DNA of 64,000 nucleotides from the NCBI GenBank assembly GCA_000403255.2, contig KE159592.1, positions 124,001 through 188,000 of the forward strand, in the 5' to 3' direction. The stretch is from Lachnospiraceae bacterium 3-1. GTDB lineage: Bacteria > Bacillota > Clostridia > Lachnospirales > Lachnospiraceae. The translations under genes were made by a program, and so were the position numbers. This document shows positions 1 through 6,855 of the stretch, one piece after another (within the stretch, counting starts at the first letter, position 1; every line of letters begins with the position of its first letter). The notes below the pieces were generated by a model. That model had not been told where the DNA came from and searched no databases. It saw only the letters and a list, made by a program, of their open reading frames with translations.

Positions 1-2
1 AA

Positions 3-173
3 GCGGCGGAGGCAGTGGTGGAAGCGGCAAAAGATGGGAAATTCCTGTCAAAAGATGATTTCCGCCAGCGGACCAAGGTGTCCAAATCAGTCATTGATTT
101 GATGGGAGATTTGGGAATTCTGGGAAATTTACCAGAATCTAATCAACTATCATTGTTTGATCATTTATCTTAA
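3..173 (+). CDS. polC: DNA polymerase III PolC, C-terminal end (partial)
   Basis: This is the last 56 codons of a gene that begins upstream of the window. The translated tail contains FRQRTKVSKSVIDLM and ends NLPESNQLSLFDHLS, which matches the conserved C-terminus of PolC, the Gram-positive replicative polymerase. The end has the RQRTKVS element followed by the (T/S)NQLSLF motif that acts as a sliding-clamp binding peptide in this family. The stop TAA overlaps the Shine-Dalgarno sequence of the next gene, so the two are probably co-transcribed. Only the C-terminus can be judged; catalytic and exonuclease domains lie outside. Confidence 0.9.
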   Translation, partial: AAEAVVEAAKDGKFLSKDDFRQRTKVSKSVIDLMGDLGILGNLPESNQLSLFDHLS

Positions 174-186
174 GGAGGAAGAGATT

Positions 187-519
187 ATGACATATGAAGA
201 ATTTTTTTCTAATGTAAAAGAGGCATTTCAGGATGCAGATGTGAGCCACATCACTGAGCATCTTGCCTATCAGTTTAACATTACAGGGGAAGCAGAAGGC
301 GTTTTCTATGTAGAGGTAAAAGAAGGAAAATTGTATGTAGAGCCCTATGATTATCATGACAGGGATGCTATGTTTACCTGCTCTGCCAAAAATTTAATGA
401 AGATTGCAAAAGGGAAATTAGACCCAATTCTTGCGGTGACATTGCAAAAATTAAAGGTAGAGGGAAATATTGAAAAAGCATTGAAGCTGAAAAGCCTGAT
501 TGGTGAAAAGAAGAAGTAA
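187..519 (+). CDS. SCP2 sterol-binding domain family protein
   Basis: A 110-residue protein that looks like a stand-alone SCP2 (sterol carrier protein 2) fold, a small alpha/beta hydrophobic-ligand-binding domain. The C-terminal stretch KGKLDPILAVTLQKLKVEGNIEKALKL is typical: the family ends with a helix and a K(L/V)xGDxxxxxxL-type element. An upstream in-frame TTG at 157 exists, but the ATG at 187 follows a strong AAGGAGGAA site at 172-180 and is preferred. The gene directly follows polC. The natural ligand in anaerobic Firmicutes is unknown; the family assignment is fairly safe, the function is not. Confidence 0.75.
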   Translation: MTYEEFFSNVKEAFQDADVSHITEHLAYQFNITGEAEGVFYVEVKEGKLYVEPYDYHDRDAMFTCSAKNLMKIAKGKLDPILAVTLQKLKVEGNIEKALKLKSLIGEKKK

Positions 520-530
520 AAATTTTCTAA

Positions 531-598
531 AAAGAAATCCCAGTATAAGCTTTGTAGGATACTTTCGTGTTATCCATAGCTGATACTGGGGTTTCTTT
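531..598. terminator. Bidirectional hairpin terminator between convergent genes
   Basis: The arms at 531-546 and 583-597 pair (AAGAAAtCCCAGTAT with ATACTGGGgTTTCTT) around a long loop. The AAGAAA/TTTCTT flanks give a U-rich tail on both strands. It separates the SCP2-like gene (plus) from xpt (minus), so it probably serves both. Confidence 0.7.
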
Positions 599-650
599 GT
601 TATTTATGTTCTGCTCCATAAGGTTGCGCTTTGTGGAGCATTTCATTGGT

Positions 651-1223
651 TTATTCTTGGAATTCGATATAATTTTCCGCCATTTTTGCAATTCGGGCAA
701 GGGCATAAACTTCAATTCCCTGGGCTGCTAATTTGTCATGACCAGGCTGGAATGATTTTTCAATCAATACTCCAAGACCTGCAATCGTGGCATGAGACAT
801 GCGGATCAGGCGGATTGCAGCGGTGGCAGCTTCGCCATTGGCCAGGAAATCATCTACAAGAAGGACATGGTCGTCTGCGGTAATATATTTTTTGGACAGG
901 GTTAGCTCATAATTTGTTTCCTTTGTAAAAGAAGTAACGACTGTTTGATATAAATCCTGATTTAAGATTTTTGAAGGCTGTTTTTTCAGAATTACGATTG
1001 GAACATTTAGTGCAAGGGCTGTCATCAGTGCTGGGGCAATTCCGGAGCTTTCAATAGTGGCAACCTTTGTAATTCCTTTTTCTTTGAAGTGTTCTGCAAT
1101 TTCTTTTCCCATTTCCTGCATAAGCCCAGGGTCTATTTGGTGATTGATAAAACTGTCTACTTTTAAAATATGCTTATTTACGGCGATACCGTCCTGTTTG
1201 ATTTTTTCTTCTAATAATTTCAT
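651..1223 (-). CDS. xpt: Xanthine phosphoribosyltransferase
   Basis: Converts xanthine plus PRPP to XMP and pyrophosphate in cytosolic purine salvage. The 190-residue protein has the usual Xpt length. It starts [15 protein letters not shown] and carries the PRPP-binding loop [14 protein letters not shown] around residues 123-136, together with the [11 protein letters not shown] segment that contacts PRPP/phosphate. The start ATG at 1223 is preceded by a GAGGTG site. A consensus promoter lies 64 nt upstream. In many Firmicutes xpt is under a purine riboswitch, but the short leader here (about 60 nt) is too small for one and shows no such motif, and there is no pbuX partner. Confidence 0.93.
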   Translation of the reverse strand: MKLLEEKIKQDGIAVNKHILKVDSFINHQIDPGLMQEMGKEIAEHFKEKGITKVATIESSGIAPALMTALALNVPIVILKKQPSKILNQDLYQTVVTSFTKETNYELTLSKKYITADDHVLLVDDFLANGEAATAAIRLIRMSHATIAGLGVLIEKSFQPGHDKLAAQGIEVYALARIAKMAENYIEFQE

Positions 1224-1259
1224 AATGGATTCACCTCTGCCTGTACGATTTTGATTTTG

Positions 1260-1288
1260 TTGAATAATGTCTGTATCATTGTTATTAT
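1260..1288 (+). promoter_or_regulatory. Predicted promoter of rlmH
   Basis: TTGAAT at 1260-1265 and TATTAT at 1283-1288 are separated by 17 nt and sit 59 nt ahead of the rlmH start. The -10 box overlaps the -10 box of the divergent xpt promoter. Confidence 0.5.
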
Positions 1289-1315
1289 TATAAATGAAAT
1301 AAAATCATATTACAA
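1287..1315 (-). promoter_or_regulatory. Predicted promoter of xpt
   Basis: On the minus strand TTGTAA (1315-1310) and a perfect TATAAT (1292-1287) are spaced 17 nt. It is divergent from, and overlaps, the rlmH promoter, so the two polymerases would compete for this site. Confidence 0.65.
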
Positions 1316-1346
1316 CATGAATTAAAAAGAACCTATGGAGGAGAAT

Positions 1347-1826
1347 ATGAAAATTACAATATTAACGGTAGGAAAAATAAAGGAGAAGTTTTACCGTCAA
1401 GCCATTGAAGAATTTGAAAAACGTCTAAGTCGGTATTGTAAGCTGGAAATTATTGAGGTTGCAGATGAAAAGACGCCAGACCATGGGAGTCAGGCCGAGG
1501 AATTTCAGATAAAAGAAAAGGAAGGGAAACGGCTTATGAAATATTTTCGGGAAGATGCGTGGATTTGTGCGTTGTCCATAGAGGGTAAGATGTTGGATTC
1601 ACTGGAGCTTTCTGAAAAGCTGGAAAAGCTGGGAGTTTCTGGGATTAGTCATATGATTTTTCTGATTGGCGGTTCCCTGGGATTGTCAGAAGCGGTGTTA
1701 AAACAGGCAGATTTTACCCTTAGTTTTTCAAAAATGACATTTCCACATCAATTAATGCGGGTGATTTTACTGGAGCAAATCTATCGGAGTTATCGGATTA
1801 TGTCAAAGGAGCCATACCATAAGTGA
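1347..1826 (+). CDS. rlmH: 23S rRNA (pseudouridine-1915-N3)-methyltransferase RlmH
   Basis: SPOUT-family methyltransferase that methylates pseudouridine 1915 in helix 69 of 23S rRNA in assembled ribosomes. The 159-residue length is the same as staphylococcal RlmH (OrfX). Visible family marks are KITILTVGKIKEKFY at the N-terminus, the SAM-site segment MIFLIGGSLGLSE, and the C-terminal LLEQIYRSYRI...EPYHK. The ATG at 1347 was chosen because GGAGGAG lies 5-10 nt upstream; an ATG at 1335 falls inside that Shine-Dalgarno sequence. The 3' end of this gene is a known integration target in staphylococci, and an accessory region starts just after it here. Confidence 0.95.
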   Translation: MKITILTVGKIKEKFYRQAIEEFEKRLSRYCKLEIIEVADEKTPDHGSQAEEFQIKEKEGKRLMKYFREDAWICALSIEGKMLDSLELSEKLEKLGVSGISHMIFLIGGSLGLSEAVLKQADFTLSFSKMTFPHQLMRVILLEQIYRSYRIMSKEPYHK

Positions 1827-1880
1827 GGGAGAAAGGGAACGGATATTCTGCAAAATAAAAGAGAGTAAGAGTTATATATT

Positions 1881-1913
1881 AACCCCATAGAAGTCTGCGG
1901 CTTCTATGGGGTT
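1881..1913 (+). terminator. Strong hairpin after rlmH
   Basis: A perfect 13-bp inverted repeat (AACCCCATAGAAG at 1881-1893, CTTCTATGGGGTT at 1901-1913) with a 7-nt loop lies 54 nt after the rlmH stop. The tail AATAGTATGGTTTT is only moderately T-rich. Confidence 0.65.
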
Positions 1914-2339
1914 AATAGTATGGTTTTACAGTTAAGATTGCTTCAGTGTACAAAGGATTACAATAAAAATGGACTGCCAACCTACAACTTCTACCGCTCT
2001 TCCAAAGAGCGGTATTTCATTTTTCTGAAATGTAATGATTACATGCTCCAGCTTCGAGCCAAGTTGGCCCGAAGGTTGATAAGCTGAATATGACACTGGC
2101 GTATTTGAATTACCAACCAAATATTTTTTCCCAGCTGGTAAAAATGATTAAAAAGGGAGTATGGATGTTACGATTTGGCCGTATAGAAGCCGTTTAGTTT
2201 CAAGCATTATCTGCGCTGTTTCCAAAGGCTGAGTACTTTTATGCCTTTGCCTCTTGTTTTATGGAGTATTTCGTAACACTAAGGTATTAAAATTTAAACT
2301 GAGCTGGCATAACATATTTTCAAAATGGAAAAATATATC
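1914..2339. other. Gene-free stretch at the start of the accessory region
   Basis: No convincing gene lies between the rlmH terminator and the promoter of the DUF1016 gene. It holds one copy of the 20-bp palindrome at 2055-2074. A short open frame at 2090-2197 reads MTLAYLNYQPNIFSQLVKM and then stops; it has amino-acid usage like a real gene end but I recognise no family, so it may be a decayed remnant. A small hairpin with arms CCGCTCTTC/GAAGAGCGG lies near 1993-2012. Confidence 0.4.
2055..2074 (+). repeat. Palindromic 20-bp repeat, copy 1
   Basis: Reads cgagccaagttggcccgaag, one mismatch from the consensus cgggccaagttggcccgaag. The core is self-complementary and AAG follows on the right in all five copies. 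It is the first of five copies between 2.0 and 8.1 kb. Confidence 0.7.
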
Positions 2340-2368
2340 TTCATCATGAGCATATTCCATGATATAAT
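2340..2368 (+). promoter_or_regulatory. Predicted promoter of the DUF1016 gene
   Basis: TTCATC at 2340-2345 and a perfect TATAAT at 2363-2368 are spaced 17 nt, ending 33 nt before the ATG at 2402. Confidence 0.55.
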
Positions 2369-2401
2369 TATCCAAACAGACTATCGGAACGAGGGAAATG
2401 T

Positions 2402-3415
2402 ATGGACGATTTAGCATTAAACTATCAAAGTGATTTTAATGCCATTCTGCAAATGATAGCAGATGGCCGCCGGAAAGCTTCCTATCAAGTGAATGCCACA
2501 ATGATTGACCTTTATTGGGGAATTGGAGAATTTGTTTCCAATAAGGCCGTGCAGGATGGCTGGGGACGTTCTACCGTAAAAGCACTTTCTGAATACATTC
2601 TGACGCAGGAACCAGGGATTAGAGGCTATTCCCCACAGAATATCTGGCGCATGAAGCAGTTCTTTGAAACTTATTGTGACAAGCCAGAGTTAGGGACTCT
2701 GCTAAGAGAAAACACATGGTCAAATAATTTGCATATCATGTCAAAGACAAAATCGGATGCAGAGAGATTATTCTATTTGAAGCTGGCCTCTCGGGAAAAG
2801 TATAAAGCAAAAGAACTGGAACGGCAGATTGACAGCGGATATTATGAGCGTTTAATGCTATCAGCCGGTAAAGCGCCTTCCGCCATATCCCATGCTGCAC
2901 ATGCGAACATAATCAGGGACATGTATATGTTGGAGTTTTTAGACTTGCCCGAGCCTTATAGGGAATATGATTTGAAAAAGGCCATTTTGAAGAACATGAA
3001 AAAGTTTTTACTGGAAATTGGCAGGGATTTTATTTTTATGGGAGAAGAATATCATCTTCAAGTAGGAAAGAACGACTATTATACGGATTTAATCTTTTTT
3101 CATAGGGAGCTACAATGCCTTGTTGCAATTGAGTTGAAAATTGATGATTTCAAACCGGAATACTTGGGAAAAATGCAGTTTTATCTTGAAGCGTTAGACC
3201 GGGATGTAAAGAAGCCCCACGAAAATCCCAGCGTTGGCATTATTCTTTGCAAGAGTAAGGACGAGGACGTTGTTGAATATGCCCTGAGCCGGAACATGAG
3301 TCCAACCATGATTTCCGAATATAGGACGAAACTAATCAGCAAGGAAATCTTACAAAAGAAACTTGAGGAATTAACGGAAATGGTGGATGAGGATAAAAAC
3401 TCTCAACGACGTTGA
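2402..3415 (+). CDS. DUF1016 / YhcG-type PD-(D/E)xK nuclease
   Basis: A 337-residue, full-length member of the DUF1016 (YhcG) family. The N-terminal half (residues about 10-165) is the helical DUF1016_N domain, with DLYWGIGEFVSNK and the YSPQNIWRMKQFFETY segment. The C-terminal half (about 170-320) is a PD-(D/E)xK nuclease fold, with D229 in YYTDLIFF and E244-x-K246 in VAIELK as likely metal-binding and catalytic residues. Members are frequent in mobile and defence-rich regions, often near restriction-modification genes, but none is seen here. It has its own promoter, and its stop codon lies inside its terminator. The molecular target is unknown. Confidence 0.85.
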   Translation: MDDLALNYQSDFNAILQMIADGRRKASYQVNATMIDLYWGIGEFVSNKAVQDGWGRSTVKALSEYILTQEPGIRGYSPQNIWRMKQFFETYCDKPELGTLLRENTWSNNLHIMSKTKSDAERLFYLKLASREKYKAKELERQIDSGYYERLMLSAGKAPSAISHAAHANIIRDMYMLEFLDLPEPYREYDLKKAILKNMKKFLLEIGRDFIFMGEEYHLQVGKNDYYTDLIFFHRELQCLVAIELKIDDFKPEYLGKMQFYLEALDRDVKKPHENPSVGIILCKSKDEDVVEYALSRNMSPTMISEYRTKLISKEILQKKLEELTEMVDEDKNSQRR

Positions 3416-3423
3416 GAGTTTTT
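3395..3423 (+). terminator. Terminator overlapping the DUF1016 stop codon
   Basis: Arms AAAAACTCTCAAC (3395-3407) and GTTGAGAGTTTTT (3411-3423) form a perfect 13-bp stem. The stop codon TGA (3413-3415) lies in the descending arm, so the last codons N-S-Q-R-R are templated by the hairpin. Confidence 0.85.
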
Positions 3424-3532
3424 CAAAAAATCAATTTATTATGTTAGTACAATAATAGCAGGGGATTATAATGATCCTTTGCTATTTTTATAACCTCAAG
3501 CTAATATAAGGAGCAAAGCGACGCTGACATTT

Positions 3533-3552
3533 CGGGCCAAGTTGGCCCGAAG
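3533..3552 (+). repeat. Palindromic 20-bp repeat, copy 2
   Basis: Reads cgggccaagttggcccgaag, the form used here as consensus. It lies at the left edge of a hairpin-dense non-coding segment. Confidence 0.75.
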
Positions 3553-3563
3553 CCGGGTTTGGG

Positions 3564-3692
3564 GGTGCTGTGCGCCGGTGGCGCACGTCCAGCACCGACC
3601 GGAGCGGCAGCGGAGACCTCCCCAACAAGCAGATTTTTGCGTTCTGGCAGGAAGGCCGGAACGGCAAAAATAGCAACTGTGGCTACAGTTGC
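3564..3692. other. Cluster of consecutive hairpins, possible oriT-like or structured element
   Basis: Between the DUF1016 gene and the Cro/CI regulator lies GC-rich DNA with no supported gene. Three inverted repeats follow each other: 3564-3596 (outer arms GGTGCTG/CAGCACC, inner arms TGCGCC/GGCGCA, 4-nt bulge), 3633-3671 (arms ATTTTTGC-GTTC and GAAC-GCAAAAAT with an inner GGC/GCC), and 3673-3692 (perfect GCAACTGT/ACAGTTGC, loop GGCT). Transfer origins, replication origins and structured RNAs all look like this. No relaxase gene is present, so an oriT remnant is only inference. Confidence 0.45.
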
Positions 3693-3732
3693 CCTGCTTG
3701 CCATTTAGCGGAACCTGCGATAAACGCCGCAA

Positions 3733-3764
3733 AAACGGAGGCCCCTACTCGGAAACCTCCGTTT
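3733..3764 (-). terminator. Terminator of the Cro/CI regulator gene
   Basis: Arms AAACGGAGG (3733-3741) and CCTCCGTTT (3756-3764) form a perfect 9-bp stem. On the minus strand the hairpin is followed by TTTTTGCG with a short T run. It overlaps the stop codon of the regulator gene. The same CCTCCGTTT/AAACGGAGG arms recur ahead of the sigma-like gene. Confidence 0.7.
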
Positions 3765-4110
3765 CTCTAGCTTTCTTCAAGCCTTCGGCTGTGGCTTTCA
3801 TAACTACGAGTTCCTTCTCGTTCATGGAGTTCAGCATTACATCAATAGACTTTCGGCAACTGTCCTCGCCCCTATGCCCTTCCGTGTAGAAAAACTGGTC
3901 TACGGATATATCGAATATTGTGACAAGTTGGAAGAATAAATTAAAACTGGGGTGCTGCCCCTTATTTTCAATGCTCATAATCGTGCGATCAGTCTTTCCG
4001 ACTAACTCCGCAAGGTAGGCATGCGTCCAGCCCCGTTCCTCTCGGGCCTGCTTGATAGCCAGCCCTAAACCGTGAAAATCAAATCGTCTTTCATCTTGGT
4101 TCATTCTCAT
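3745..4110 (-). CDS. Cro/CI-type helix-turn-helix regulator
   Basis: A 121-residue protein with an N-terminal XRE-type helix-turn-helix at about residues 16-70: LGLAIKQAREERGWTHAYLAE, then LVGKTDRTIMSIENKGQHPSF and LFFQLVTIFDISVDQFF, the usual five-helix arrangement. The remaining C-terminal helix (MNEKELVVMKATAEGLKKA) is a likely dimerisation or effector segment. Regulators of this kind accompany conjugative elements of gut Firmicutes. Start 4110 has an AGGGTGAT site only a few nt away; the in-frame ATG at 4104 has better spacing and may be the true start. The divergent 4.26-kb gene shares its upstream region and may be a target. Confidence 0.85.
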   Translation of the reverse strand: MRMNQDERRFDFHGLGLAIKQAREERGWTHAYLAELVGKTDRTIMSIENKGQHPSFNLFFQLVTIFDISVDQFFYTEGHRGEDSCRKSIDVMLNSMNEKELVVMKATAEGLKKARETEVSE

Positions 4111-4200
4111 ATCACCCTATATCATTGTACATTTCGGGTTGACTTATGAAAATGTAATGAAATTTGATATTATGTAGTGTTTTATTTCTTATTCACATAG

Positions 4201-4229
4201 TTGCACTTTTATCTAAATCCGTATAAAAT
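4201..4229 (+). promoter_or_regulatory. Predicted promoter of the DUF5131 gene
   Basis: TTGCAC at 4201-4206 and TAAAAT at 4224-4229 are spaced 17 nt, 30 nt before the ATG at 4259; a GGAGG site follows at 4248-4252. Confidence 0.5.
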
Positions 4230-4258
4230 TATATAGAATAGTAGATTGGAGGATAAAA

Positions 4259-4966
4259 ATGGCGATATGGAATCCTTGGCGTGGCTGTCATCGTTACAGT
4301 ACAGGCTGCAAATTTTGCTACATACATAAGGGAGATTATAAAAAGGGGATTGACACAAACATTATTAAGCAAACCGAAAAATTTTATGACCCTATTGAAA
4401 AAAACAAAAATGGAACTTACAAAATAAAATCGGGGCAAATGGTTTATGTATGTTTTTCATCAGACTTCTTGATAGAGGACGCAGATAAATGGCGTACTGA
4501 ATGCTGGGAAATGATACGGGAACGCTCCGACTTACATTTTCTCTTTCTGACAAAAAGAATTGAAAGATTTTTGGATTGTGTTCCGCATGATTGGGAAAGT
4601 GGGTACGAAAATGTTACGGTTGGCTGTACGGTTGAAAATCAAGAAAATGCCGATTACCGATTAGACATTTTTTCCAGCCTTCCTATTAGGCATAAAAATA
4701 TTATTTGCCAGCCATTGATTGAGAACGTCAATCTCTCTGCATATTTGCACGATATAGAATTAGTTGTTGTCGGCGGAGAATCTGATAAAAACGCAAGGCC
4801 GCTTGACTATGACTGGGTATTACAGATCCGGGAGCAATGTATTTTCCATAATGTACACTTTGAGTTTAGGCAATGCGGTACACACTTTATCAAAGATGAT
4901 AAATTATATACATTAAAAGTCCGTGATTTATGCAATCAAGCAAAAAAAGCAAATATAAACTTCTGA
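4259..4966 (+). CDS. DUF5131 (phage Gp37/Gp68) family protein
   Basis: A 235-residue protein of the DUF5131/Gp37Gp68 family, related to radical-SAM-like folds. Family landmarks are WNPWRGCHRYSTGCKFCY near the N-terminus with a C-x6-C-x2-C cysteine set, VYVCFSSDFLIEDA, HFLFLTKRIERF, VTVGCTVENQENADYR, LVVVGGESDKNARPLDYDWV and the final FEFRQCG. Many homologues are phage-encoded or sit beside a three-Cys-motif partner (TcmP) gene; no TcmP is present here. The protein looks complete. The function is not established; the cysteines suggest an iron-sulfur cluster. Confidence 0.85.
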   Translation: MAIWNPWRGCHRYSTGCKFCYIHKGDYKKGIDTNIIKQTEKFYDPIEKNKNGTYKIKSGQMVYVCFSSDFLIEDADKWRTECWEMIRERSDLHFLFLTKRIERFLDCVPHDWESGYENVTVGCTVENQENADYRLDIFSSLPIRHKNIICQPLIENVNLSAYLHDIELVVVGGESDKNARPLDYDWVLQIREQCIFHNVHFEFRQCGTHFIKDDKLYTLKVRDLCNQAKKANINF

Positions 4967-4968
4967 CA

Positions 4969-4995
4969 CTCTCTTTTTTGTGCATGAAAAGAGAG
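4969..4995 (+). promoter_or_regulatory. Inverted repeat between the DUF5131 and AraC genes
   Basis: Perfect 9-bp arms CTCTCTTTT (4969-4977) and AAAAGAGAG (4987-4995) lie 2 nt after the DUF5131 stop and 50 nt before the AraC start. No T-run follows on the plus strand, so it could be an operator or a weak terminator. Confidence 0.4.
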
Positions 4996-5045
4996 GAAAT
5001 AATCAATCCAAAGAAATATAATTGTCACCGGAAAGGAGTAAAAAA

Positions 5046-5894
5046 ATGGAATGGATAGAAAAACTGAATAAAACAATTTCTTATATTGAGGAACACCTTG
5101 CAGAAGAAATAAGTTATGATGAACTTGCGCGCATAGCATGTTGCTCTACATACCACTTTCAAAGAATGTTTGCATATATGGCAGGTATTCCGCTTTCGGA
5201 ATATATCCGTCGCAGGCGAATGTCTTTAGCCGCTATTGACCTGCAAAGCGGAACTGAAAAAATTATTGATATTGGTATGAAATATGGGTATTCTTCCCCG
5301 ACTGCATTTAATAGGGCATTTCAAAATGTGCATGGCATAGCGCCATCAATGGCAAAGAAAGGAGGCGTTCCTATGAAGTCTTATCCCCCTATCAGCTTTA
5401 AAATAACTGTAAAAGGAGTAGAGGAATTGAATTATCGCATTGAAGAAAAAGCAGCCTTTCGCATTGTGGGAGTATCTCATCCGCTGGATAAGGAAATAGA
5501 AAACAATTTCGCAGCCGTACCGCAAATGTGGCAAAATGCAGCTGTAAACGGCACATTAGAAAAAATTGCACTGCTTATGAATAATCAGCCTATGGGTGTC
5601 TTGGGTGTAAGCGTGTGCAATGACGAAGAGGACTGGCAATATTTTATAGCGGTATCTTCCTCCGCTGAAATCGACAATTCCTTAGATGAATATGTTGTTC
5701 CTGCTTGTACATGGGCTATTTTTAGCGGAACTGGTACAGGGATATCCATTCAAGAATTGGAACAACGCATCATAACAGAATGGCTTCCAACCTCTGGATT
5801 TGAATTTGCCAATGCTCCTGATATAGAGGTTTATCTAAACCCTGACCCTAATAATATGCAATATGAAGTTTGGCTGCCAATCAGAAAAATATGA
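5046..5894 (+). CDS. AraC-family regulator with GyrI-like effector domain
   Basis: A 282-residue transcription regulator. Residues about 1-105 hold the two AraC helix-turn-helix motifs (EISYDELARIACCSTYHFQRMF and IIDIGMKYGYSSPTAFNRAFQ). Residues about 115-282 form a GyrI-like/SOUL-type small-molecule-binding domain, ending YEVWLPIRK as is typical for the family (compare Rob, SbmC and BltR). Such proteins usually sense hydrophobic or cationic drugs and activate efflux or detoxification genes. ATG 5046 has AAAGGAG upstream and is preferred to the TTG at 5022. The only gene close downstream is the cysteine-containing protein at 5904, 9 nt later, its likely operon partner. Confidence 0.88.
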   Translation: MEWIEKLNKTISYIEEHLAEEISYDELARIACCSTYHFQRMFAYMAGIPLSEYIRRRRMSLAAIDLQSGTEKIIDIGMKYGYSSPTAFNRAFQNVHGIAPSMAKKGGVPMKSYPPISFKITVKGVEELNYRIEEKAAFRIVGVSHPLDKEIENNFAAVPQMWQNAAVNGTLEKIALLMNNQPMGVLGVSVCNDEEDWQYFIAVSSSAEIDNSLDEYVVPACTWAIFSGTGTGISIQELEQRIITEWLPTSGFEFANAPDIEVYLNPDPNNMQYEVWLPIRKI

Positions 5895-5903
5895 GGTTAC
5901 AAC

Positions 5904-6371
5904 ATGATAGACAAAAATTATGATGAATTTTTAGAGACTACCGGTGCAAGCAGAAATCTTGTAGAAGATATAAATAATTTTCTTCTGGATAGCAACTGCA
6001 AACGTGAAATCAAAACAGCTAAAAGCGGTTTTACTGTTTCCTATCTTTTTCGGGATACAAAAAAGACATTAGCTACTTTCGTTTGCAGAAAAACGGGAAT
6101 AAAGATTAGAATTTTCCCACAGCATCTTAATGAGTACATGGGGTTTTTAGATACGCTTCCGGCAAAGATGAAAAAAGAAATTGCAAAAGCGTCTGTCTGC
6201 AAACGCCTTGTGAATCCTAATGACTGCAATCCTAAATGTGTTATGGGATATGACTTCATTATGGATAAGGAACGCTATCAAAAATGTAGATATATGGCGT
6301 TCATGCCTTCTATAAGCGAAGAAAGCACACCTTATATCAAAAGATTTTTACAAAATGAACTGTTGCAGTAA
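5904..6371 (+). CDS. Conserved hypothetical cysteine-containing protein
   Basis: A 155-residue soluble protein starting 9 nt after the AraC-GyrI gene and probably co-transcribed with it. I do not recognise the family with certainty. Visible features are an alpha/beta N-terminal part (SGFTVSYLFRDTKKTLATFVCRKTGIKIRIFP), a middle helix and a C-terminal cysteine cluster (CKRLVNPNDCNPKCVMGYDF then YQKCRYMAFMP). The four cysteines in about 45 residues could bind a metal. No membrane segment or signal peptide is seen. The link to a drug-sensing regulator suggests a role in a stress or drug response, which is inference. Confidence 0.6.
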   Translation: MIDKNYDEFLETTGASRNLVEDINNFLLDSNCKREIKTAKSGFTVSYLFRDTKKTLATFVCRKTGIKIRIFPQHLNEYMGFLDTLPAKMKKEIAKASVCKRLVNPNDCNPKCVMGYDFIMDKERYQKCRYMAFMPSISEESTPYIKRFLQNELLQ

Positions 6372-6381
6372 AACGATAAAA

Positions 6382-6419
6382 CCGCCCAACGGAAAATAAA
6401 AAAAACCGTTGTTCGGCGG
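6382..6419 (+). terminator. Hairpin after the AraC operon
   Basis: Arms CCGCC-CAACGG (6382-6392) and CCGTTG-ttc-GGCGG (6406-6419) enclose an A-rich loop; AAAGTTTTC follows. It starts 10 nt after the stop codon at 6371. Confidence 0.55.
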
Positions 6420-6459
6420 CAAAGTTTTCATGCGCCCGACAGAATAAAGATAGCCTAAT

Positions 6460-6494
6460 GGCGGTTTTGAATAAAATCAAAGCCGCCGTTTTTC
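6460..6494 (+). terminator. Second hairpin with T-tract
   Basis: GGCGGTTTTGA (6460-6470) pairs with TCAAAGCCGCC (6477-6487) through one G-T pair and is followed by GTTTTTC. It backs up the preceding hairpin. Confidence 0.7.
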
Positions 6495-6808
6495 TTTGCG
6501 AAAAATCGAATATATGGAGGATGTGTTAAAGTCACCCTTTTTCAAGGATATGGCGGTATCAAATGCTTAAAAGCATTGAGAGGTATCACTGTGTCCTTAT
6601 TTATTATCCAACTATCTGAACCATTAAAAAAAGCCCGCTCCCTTGGAAGGGTAATTCCGGCAATCAATGTGAAATAATTCAATCCAAAAACGATAGTTAT
6701 ATTTCATGCGTCCGAATAGCGCCATGCTGTTTGGGCGCATGTCTGTTTCTATGGGACAGCCTCGGGCCAACTTGGCCCGAAGCCCGGCCCCGGTGCCGTT
6801 CCCCGCCA
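6495..6808. other. Non-coding stretch ahead of the sigma-like gene
   Basis: No gene is supported. A frame at 6535-6678 stays open but lacks a credible start. Structure includes a small palindrome at about 6559-6575 (arms AATGCTT/AAGCATT), an inverted repeat with arms CATGCGTCC (6705-6713) and GGGCGCATG (6733-6741), and copy 3 of the 20-bp palindrome. GC content rises sharply from about 6700 onward, marking the left edge of a different element. Confidence 0.4.
6763..6782 (+). repeat. Palindromic 20-bp repeat, copy 3
   Basis: Reads cgggccaacttggcccgaag. The two central bases are swapped relative to copy 2, which keeps the palindrome intact. Confidence 0.75.
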
Positions 6809-6850
6809 CCTCCGTTTCGGCAGCCCATTCACCAAACACCGAAACGGAGG
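6809..6850 (+). promoter_or_regulatory. Hairpin that would hide the ribosome binding site of the sigma-like gene
   Basis: CCTCCGTTTCGG (6809-6820) is a perfect 12-bp complement of CCGAAACGGAGG (6839-6850), with an 18-nt loop. The GGAGG at 6846-6850 is the Shine-Dalgarno sequence of the gene starting at 6856, so folding would block initiation. No T-run follows, which argues against a plain terminator. Confidence 0.6.
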
Positions 6851-6855
6851 TAAAC

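Noticed and set aside
1224-1334. Purine riboswitch ahead of xpt
   Set aside because: The leader from the predicted promoter is only about 60 nt and lacks the three-way-junction sequence elements.
2090-2197. Short frame reading MTLAYLNYQPNIFSQLVKM
   Set aside because: Looks protein-like but only 35 codons, no ribosome binding site and no family recognised; mentioned only as a possible remnant.
3488-3770. Several short ORFs on both strands in the hairpin cluster
   Set aside because: Composition follows the inverted repeats and no frame has a start site; treated as non-coding structure.
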